Assembly: GCA_034766995.1 (NCBI GenBank)
Contig: CM068318.1
Location: 34,767,956-34,831,955, forward strand
Length of the DNA: 64,000 nucleotides
Reading direction: 5' to 3'
Source: Acanthacorydalis orientalis
Lineage: Eukaryota > Arthropoda > Insecta > Megaloptera > Corydalidae
The translations under genes and the position numbers were made by a program. Positions within the stretch are counted from its first letter, which is position 1. Each line of letters starts with the position of its first letter. This document shows positions 57,725 through 64,000 of the stretch, one piece after another. The notes under the pieces were generated by a model. It had not been told where the DNA came from, did no database searches, and saw nothing but the letters and a program-made list of their open reading frames with translations.

Positions 57725-58557
57725 TAACATAAAACATGCAACTTCGATTGAAATAACGACATGGTAAAATATTTTCGAACATAATATCAAACAGGGTATC
57801 AAAGAGCAGTTTAATGTGGAGGCATGATGCGTACATTGTGATTCTTTGACATTTAACACGCAATTTGCGTGAGTAGTCTTCACCTACGTAAAATAAATAT
57901 CGCATCCACTTACATGTCCAAACGATACATACAGATATATATTTACATTTAGGTGAGATAAATATCTAGAAATTTTTCATTTAAGTTCTTTTAAACAATA
58001 TTCGACATAAAATCAACAATGTACAATAATAAATTGGAAGGTGATTAATTCACTCAGAATAAATATACACTTTTTTACAATATAGACAAGTAAAAAAAAT
58101 AAATTATGTATTTGAATATGTGTGTGTGTACTAAAAAGAGTCTGCTTATTATTATTTTTTGTAGGAATAATGTCAAGTGTAATTAATAAAAGGTTTCAAT
58201 TAGAATAATGTATTTTTAGAAAAGTGTTTAATTGATTAATATTATTTTTTTACCCAGAAATATGTTGATTTATGAATGAAAGTGACGTTTATAGTAAATG
58301 AATTATGAAGGAGTAGTAAAAATAATGATTATTCTCCTAACGTACAGATCTTTTTTTAACATTTATTTTACAAAGCTTTAACCATGCCATAAGTTATTGT
58401 CAGATTATGAGACAAAAACATATTTTTTTATGAATAGATACTTGATTGATTTTGTGTATTTATCTAGAATAATAAATAAATATATTTTATGTTTATTAGT
58501 AATAGTTTGTTTTGTCTATTGTTTCTATAATATTAATAGATAAAAAATGTAATATTA
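57722..58557. other. AT-rich sequence, nothing recognised
   Basis: No supportable gene or element. Confidence 0.45.
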
Positions 58558-58895
58558 TTAGGTTGATAAAAAATTAATTGCGGTTTATCCACCCACTTGT
58601 CAGGCTTTTTTAATTCTCCTAGTTGTTTCAAGTAGTCCAGAACTGTTCGATGACTAATGCCTAACTTTTGTGCAAGCTCTCGAATTGTTGTGCGTGGTTC
58701 TGTTTCAAATAACACCTTCAGTTGGTTGTTATGAAGTGAAAAAGAGCACCCGCGACCTTCTCTATTTTCAACGCTCTCGTCTCTAGCACGAAATTTTTGG
58801 AACCACCATTGCACCGTACGTTCCTTAGTATCTATACCAAAAGTATCGTTTAATTTACGAGCAGTCTGCTGCTTTACCACCCGTTTTGAACTCAC
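58533..58895 (-). pseudogene. Transposase-derived HTH-only ORF (120 codons)
   Basis: An uninterrupted frame inside the element at 58558-59115. It includes RKLNDTFGIDTKERTVQWWF (first HTH), a GRGCSFS linker and TTIRELAQKLGISHRTVLDY (second HTH), then LKQLGELKKPDKWVD, after which the frame enters the terminal repeat. No catalytic residues. Codons upstream of MSSKRVVKQQ carry a frameshift relative to the usual start. Confidence 0.7.
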
Positions 58896-59115
58896 AAAAA
58901 TTTGCTCTTATTTTCTTCTTTTCCATCTTTAATTCAATAGCCCAATTTGAAGCAAAATTAATAAGAAAACCAAAGTCGATGTTACCAAAATAGAAACAGA
59001 AAAATGTTCTTTAAAATAATATTAACATGAACACGATGAAATGATACTTTTATTGAAAAAAATAAAGGTTAGAATTCAGAAAACAAAAAACTCAATTATT
59101 CTCCTACCAACCAAA
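58558..59115 (-). mobile_element. Deleted Hsmar1-like mariner keeping an intact DNA-binding frame
   Basis: A 558-bp element flanked by TA, with ends TTAGGTTGATAAAAAATTAA and inverted TTTGGTTGGTAGGAGAATAA. It keeps the N-terminal half of the transposase and joins to the 3' end after DKWVD, so the catalytic domain is gone. The join lies earlier in the transposase than in the 574-bp copies. Confidence 0.87.
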
Positions 59116-59134
59116 TAAAAGTAAAAAAATAATA

Positions 59135-60348
59135 GGAGGTTGCATTAAAAGCCGCTGTTCTCGTGTAGATAACTTTAGGTGCGTATGCTGTGGGCAATTC
59201 CCACTAAAATTCAGTCATCAGACGCCAACCTTTGTTTACACAAGTGCTTTTTTATAACCGAATTAAATAATTTATTTTTCCGATGTGTACTTCTACACTA
59301 CTTTGATTTGAAAAAAATGCAACTGAACCTAATCGATTGCTTGCAAAAAATTATGGTGAATCTGCTCTGTCGGAAACAGTATGTAGAGAATGGTTTCGAC
59401 GATTCAAATGTGGTGATTGTGACATTCACGACAAAAAACGGCCAGGTCAATCGAAAAAGTTCGAAGATAAACAACTGCAAGCTCCATTGAAAGAAAACCC
59501 TGCTCAAACACTGAAAGAATTGGCTCGACAGCTCAAAAACGATAAATAAACCATTTCACGACGTTTACAAGGTATGGGAAAATCAAGAAAGAAGGGAGAT
59601 GGCTTCCATATTAATTGACCGAAAATTCCATTGCTAATTGTTTAAATATCTCAATTTATTTGCTCGCAAGGCATAAAAAGAAGAGCTTATTGTGGCGTAT
59701 CGTAACCGGCGATGAAAAATGGACATATTTTCACAATCCTAAACGCAAGAAATCATAGGTTGATCCTGGTGAACCATCAATGTTGACACCAAATCGAACC
59801 ATCCACGGTCACAAAATAATGCTCTCTATTTGGTAGGATATGGAGAGTGTCTATATTATGAGCTATTGAAACCGAAGAAAACAATCACCGCCGAACGTTA
59901 TCGACAACAATTTGAGCTTTTGAATAATAATTTGATGCAAGAACGGCCATCAATTACATCAAATCGCCAAAAAGTGATTCTTCTCCATGACAATGCTTGG
60001 CACTATGTTGCTATAGCCGTGAAACAAACACTGATGGAGCTCGAATGGGAAGTTCTCCTGCACTTAGCGTATTCTCCGGAGCTGGTCCCAAGCGACTACC
60101 ATCTGTTGCAATCGATGCAACACGATTTAGAAGATACACATTTCCACAACTACAGAGAAGTCGAAAACGGGGTTTCTGAATGGATTGGGTCAAAATATAG
60201 AACATCCTTACGTCGCGGAATTCAATTCCTGCCAGAAAAGTGGGAAAAAGTCATACTTCCAAGGGCAAATACTTTGATTAATGTATTCACACATTTTGTT
60301 ATTGAAATAATTGCTCATAAAACAGCGGGTTTTAATGAAACATACTGA
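59135..60348 (+). mobile_element. Mariner (mauritiana-like) with half-intact transposase
   Basis: A 1,214-bp element. The inverted ends share T.CATTAAAA.CCGCTGTT, flanked by TA. The N-terminus near 59310 is frameshifted (FDLKKMQL, LAKNYGESALSETVCREWFR). The linker is KKRPGQSKKFEDKQL and the first HTH ends at 59549. The first catalytic Asp, VTGDEKWTYF, is near 59710. From 59830 to 60348 the C-terminal 172 codons are open, including KVILLHDN (second Asp) and YSPELVPSDYHLL (third Asp), exactly 34 residues apart. EKWEKVI marks the end. The stop codon coincides with the terminal repeat. One of the less decayed copies. Confidence 0.9.
59830..60348 (+). pseudogene. Mariner transposase C-terminal half
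   Basis: 172 open codons covering the end of the catalytic core: YYELLKPKKTITAERYRQQF, LLHDN, PSDYHLLQSMQHDLED and RRGIQFLPEKWEKVI. The DNA-binding half lies upstream in other frames, so no full transposase can be made. Confidence 0.8.
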
Positions 60349-61034
60349 TATATTCTATATTAAAAATCAATAAAACTGATAGATTTATAAATATCAAAAT
60401 TTATTACGATAAATTCCTAAAATTTAAAGCAAACATAAAGGAATGGATATATTGATAGACGCTTTACAAAGTTATTCGATAATTTAGCAAAGTTCTATAT
60501 AAAAATGAATTTGGCAAACGTCCATTGGAGTAAAATCGAAAAGTTCATCAGCTGACGCGAATCTTATACATAGATACAAGCATAACTACTGCAACGTTAC
60601 TGAGTGCACTATCGCATGCTAACTTATGCCAGACTAAATAAAATATTTTCTACGGCATCATTAATCAAGTTAAATTTCTTGACATTGAACTACTTTGTGA
60701 TCTAATTAAAGATTAAAAATAAACAAATTAAAAATAAAAAGAGAACACAAATTAGAGATTTTTCGAATAGATCTCTAGCTACACCTTTATTAATCTTGTT
60801 ACATTTTTACTTTAATTATTATTTCATTTATTAAACATCGAAGTAAAATAAAAAATAATAAATTTCTATCCTCTAACAATATATAATTAACAATATTTAA
60901 TTTTGTAATTTAAGCAATAAAAAAAATATATCCAGTTGTAGATACAATGGATATTAAATTTGATTCATAGGAATTCTGTAAAAGAGATAAATAATTTGTC
61001 CATTTACAACATAGTTATGGAATTTGGACTACAT
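60349..61034. other. AT-rich sequence, nothing recognised
   Basis: No supportable gene or element. Confidence 0.45.
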
Positions 61035-61195
61035 TCTCTTTCACAAATATTTTTTTCACTCACCCCACAATCATTAAATTTTTTTCTGTATATCAACAAT
61101 GTTCAATAAATGATTATTGATTGTTTTCATTGTCGTTTATGCAAATTTCAATGATGATGCCATCACATTCAAAGAGCTAAGATACAGAAAAAAAC
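61035..61195 (-). repeat. Unnamed foldback repeat, single arm (copy 5 of 5)
   Basis: Starts TTTTTTCACTCACCCCACAA and contains ATTGATTGTTTTCATTGTCG, TTTATGCAAATTTCAATGAT, GATGCCATCA and AGAGCTAAGATACAG, matching the arm consensus. No second arm nearby. Confidence 0.6.
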
Positions 61196-61403
61196 TATTT
61201 TTTAAATTGAATTTTTCTTATATACCTCTAATTCTTATATTTAAGTATCTTTCTTCATCGAATCTCCAATATTTCGTCCTTTTCTTTTAGTTACATACTA
61301 ATTTGCGACCTAATTTATTTCTTAAAAAATATGACTGTTGCTGTGATCGAGTCTGATTTATTTCAAGTGTATTGAATACATCTATATTTCTGTTGTTTGC
61401 TTA

Positions 61404-61906
61404 CAGACGCTCCCCGACTTGCGTAGATTCTACTTACGTAGGACTCATACTCATGTACTTTGGTAAATTAAATTATGGCTTAAAATTCATCATGAACATT
61501 TAATAAATAGATACAAATTTTCTGTACGTCAAGCCGATTTTATTTTAAGGGGAAATGGTGCATCAAATTAAAATAAGCTTCATGTATGTACATCACATTT
61601 TTATTTGAGGTTTTATTTATTTTTTGTGCAATAATTGCGCACGTCACCCGAAATTTTCTTGAAATTCTCCAACGACGTTTACGTCTACAATACATATTGA
61701 AATCAATAATATACAAATGTATATTTCCCATAACGGTAATTCTCATTACATGACTTTTGCATATGTGCCTGTATTTAATGTTGACTCAAGCATAATTTTA
61801 TTGTTGAGTACATATAACAAGTGTGGAGTATGATCTGACATAAGTATGTTTTGACTTACGTAATATTATGTGGAACGATCCACCTACGTAAGTCGAAGAG
61901 TGTCCG
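61404..61906. mobile_element. Pogo/Tigger-like MITE (503 bp)
   Basis: The left end is CAGACGCTCCCCGACTTGCG and the right end, reverse complemented, is CGGACACTCTTCGACTTACG; both are followed by TAG and flanked by TA. ACTTACGTA motifs recur inside both ends. No transposase sequence is present. Confidence 0.78.
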
Positions 61907-62699
61907 TATTTCTATTTGCGCTCATGATATTATGTATGTCATTTTTGAAGCACTTTTATAGTCGAAATCTTTTAAGACAATAATTGATGAAAACGTTTGG
62001 AAAATGTTTTAAATATTAACATTTTAAATGTGTTTATATAAAAATTCTACCGTTAATTCAGATGTACTTTACATACATTATTTATTTATAATTAAGTAAG
62101 TAATATGTACTTGGGCCACACTGCATACTGTCCTTAAAAATGTTCAAATGAACCTATTTATTTATAATAGCATCAATAAAACGAAAACTTTTAACTTCAT
62201 ACGTTGACATACACTCTCAAGCCATTACACTTTCTCCTCCATATTTCACAGTAAAAATCATATTTTCAATTTAGGACCAGTTTTATTTAATTTTATCCAG
62301 GCATATTTAGTTGCATTGAAATCAGAAATATGTATTTATAATTTCTGAAATAAAAAATTATACGTTATATTGAGTTCAAACAATAAACAGTTCATTGTTT
62401 ACTCATAGACAATTATTCATTTTCGATGTCAATGAAATTCACATATATAATAATAATAATAATGTATGAATTGAAAAATTAGCAAAGTTGCTTAAATATA
62501 AACCTAAGTTCAATGTCATATAAATTCCTTTCTTGTGATGATAAGCTCTTTATTTCGTTCGTAGATTATTAACCGAATATATACTATTATAGAATTTAAA
62601 ACGAAAATGTCTTTTAGAAGAAAAATTGTGAAACTATATGAATAATAGAGGTGAAAGAACAGAAGTGTTATATATAATTATACGTGTACATACAAATGC
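61907..62699. other. AT-rich sequence, nothing recognised
   Basis: A short (AAT)n run lies near 62449. No gene. Confidence 0.45.
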
Positions 62700-62707
62700 A
62701 CACACAC

Positions 62708-62758
<51 letters not shown>
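62700..62758. repeat. (CA)n-(TA)n microsatellite
   Basis: Borders the repeat unit at 62761. Confidence 0.93.
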
Positions 62759-62760
<2 letters not shown>

Positions 62761-62761
<1 letters not shown>

Positions 62762-62966
62762 CGGATTATTTAACTTGGGCTTCCACACAAAAGTATTAAA
62801 AACAGGCAAAAATTCAAAAAAACATGTTATCTCCTATTTAGTATTTTAGTTCAATTGTATTTCAGTATTGAATTGAATTAGAATATTAAATAAAAAATAA
62901 TATGACTTTTAATGATCCCTGCACCCATTTTTTATATGCACTCCCATGTGGAAGCCTAAATTGAAT

Positions 62967-62970
<4 letters not shown>
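62761..62970. repeat. MITE-like unit, copy A
   Basis: Contains inverted ends with GGCTTCCACA (left, 62778 onward) and TGTGGAAGCC (right). The shared internal text includes AAAGTATTAAAAA, AACATGTTATC, ATTTAGTATTTTAGTTCAA and ATGACTTTT. Flanked on both sides by TA arrays. A second copy lies 240 bp away. Confidence 0.65.

Positions 62971-62972
<2 letters not shown>

Positions 62973-63020
<48 letters not shown>
62973..63020. repeat. (TA)n microsatellite
   Basis: TA array directly after copy A of the MITE-like unit. Confidence 0.93.
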
Positions 63021-63023
<3 letters not shown>

Positions 63024-63157
63024 ATATGAATATGTATACATATTTATTCCTTCTATTTCAGACTCTATCCTTCCATTATATTCCTATATTACCTTCCATT
63101 ACATTTGTATACATTTTTGCAAAATATTTAGAAGGTTAAAAATTTACGTATTTATAT

Positions 63158-63160
<3 letters not shown>

Positions 63161-63209
<49 letters not shown>
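63161..63209. repeat. (CA)n-(TA)n microsatellite
   Basis: TA array directly before copy B of the MITE-like unit. Confidence 0.93.
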
Positions 63210-63211
<2 letters not shown>

Positions 63212-63395
63212 TGAATAAACTCAGGCATCCACAAGAAAGTATTAAAAAAAACATGTTATCCTCCATTTAGTATTTTAGTTCAAATGTATTTTAGTATTAA
63301 ATGGGTCTAAAATTCCATATAAAAATTAATGTGACTTTTCTTAAACCTGCGCCCTTTTAACATCTCCATGTGGAAACATAAATTGAATCAGCCTT
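63210..63395. repeat. MITE-like unit, copy B
   Basis: Same order of blocks as copy A in the same orientation (GGCATCCACA, AACATGTTATC, ATTTAGTATTTTAGTTCAA, TGTGACTTTT, CCATGTGGAAAC, ATTGAATCA). About 190 bp. Confidence 0.65.
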
Positions 63396-63405
63396 AATTT
63401 GTATA

Positions 63406-63410
<5 letters not shown>

Positions 63411-63468
<58 letters not shown>
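63411..63468. repeat. (TA)n microsatellite abutting a mariner
   Basis: About 58 bp of TA ending exactly at the TTAGGTGTACAA terminus. Confidence 0.95.
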
Positions 63469-63472
<4 letters not shown>

Positions 63473-63953
63473 GTGTACAAATTAATTCAGTGCCTTCTTC
63501 ATAGAAAATGAATGTTTACAGAAAAATGAAATACATTTCAATTCGTAAAATATCCCTCATTATTTCATGAAACTTTGCTACATCTGTTGGGTAACTGACG
63601 AATTCCTTGCCGGAAAAAAATGGCGGCCTTGAGTCGATGAATTCTTAATGTATTTTCGGACCTCTCCCATTGTTTTAACATTTTTTAACATGTTTTATGA
63701 AAGCTGAAAATATATTCTCGTCAATTCAGTAGCATTTTTCTTAATAGTTTAGGAAAGTAAAATGTTTGTAATGCCTAATATGCTGTTTTCGAACTCCATC
63801 ATGTTCACTACTGTTTTATACGAGTATAGTTATCTGCTTGGCTAAAGTATAAATTGTTTTTAAATATTAAGGTTCGTATTACAAAATTCTTAAACGAAAA
63901 TATTTTAATTTAAAACAGAGGTTTGATTGATTCAATATAATTGTATACAATAA
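63469..63953 (-). mobile_element. Internally deleted mariner (about 485 bp), mauritiana-like ends
   Basis: The left end is TTAGGTGTACAAATTAATTC; the right end carries the decayed inverted form ATAATTGTATACAATAA. On the minus strand the N-terminal start (HHIK-like codons, FPKLLRKMLLN frame) is joined to the C-terminal FFRQGIRQLPNRCSKV, so the whole catalytic domain is missing. Same structure as 3608-4102. Confidence 0.78.
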
Positions 63954-64000
63954 TTTTTCAAACTAATATAATTAGTTAGGATCGTTTCTCTGAAAAATAG

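Noticed and set aside
1..64000. CRISPR arrays, rRNA and tRNA genes
   Set aside because: No regularly spaced repeats with unique spacers were seen, and I found no cloverleaf-like sequence with conserved T-arm text. The many arrays are simple dinucleotide repeats.

Overview
The window looks like nuclear DNA of an AT-rich arthropod, most likely an insect. The reasons are very low GC, long (TA)n arrays every few kilobases, many mariner, Tc1, pogo, piggyBac and hAT relics beside LINE fragments, and one spliced gene encoding a secreted or membrane MAM-domain protein. The species cannot be read from the sequence. No bacterial operons, tRNA, rRNA or CRISPR were seen.

Only one host gene can be supported. 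On the minus strand, 49343-52213 is a single 2.87-kb exon. It has a good splice acceptor, a 5' UTR with two short upstream ORFs, a signal peptide, about 800 residues of Ser/Thr/Asn-rich ectodomain with many N-glycosylation sites, and the start of a MAM domain cut by a phase-1 splice donor. The remaining exons are not recognisable in the 49 kb downstream within the window. An Alk-type receptor is a possible but unproven identity. Three GC/CpG-rich patches (about 7860-8170, 16925-17300 and 25500-25690) stand out from the AT background and may be promoters or first exons.

The rest is a transposon graveyard. Full-length but broken mariner copies lie at 853-2132, 4969-6247, 13935-16186, 27735-28880, 30424-31743, 32059-33305, 34566-35833, 40170-41443, 54763-56036 and 59135-60348. 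Truncated or internally deleted copies lie at 3608-4102, 9352-9588, 20930-21895, 23921-24966, 36780-37353, 45803-46376, 58558-59115 and 63469-63953. Tc1-like relics are at 44149-45190 and 53640-54730. A pogo/Tigger-like element with perfect terminal repeats is at 22494-23898, and related non-autonomous elements are at 6600-7049 and 61404-61906. A hAT relic with an 8-bp target duplication is at 12309-13294. A piggyBac-like element at 14659-15546 sits inside a mariner. LINE 3' fragments are at 17728-19785 and 45480-46850; the second is interrupted by a deleted mariner.

Three points deserve most attention. First, two groups of internally deleted mariners behave like MITE families: a Hsmar1/MADE1-like group with two copies of exactly 574 bp, and a roughly 490-bp group with AGGTGTACAA-type ends. 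Second, an unnamed foldback repeat has arms at five places. Third, TA-targeting elements repeatedly abut (TA)n arrays. I found nothing that amounts to a new host defence or biosynthetic system; the novelty here is in repeat biology and in one unidentified MAM-domain gene.
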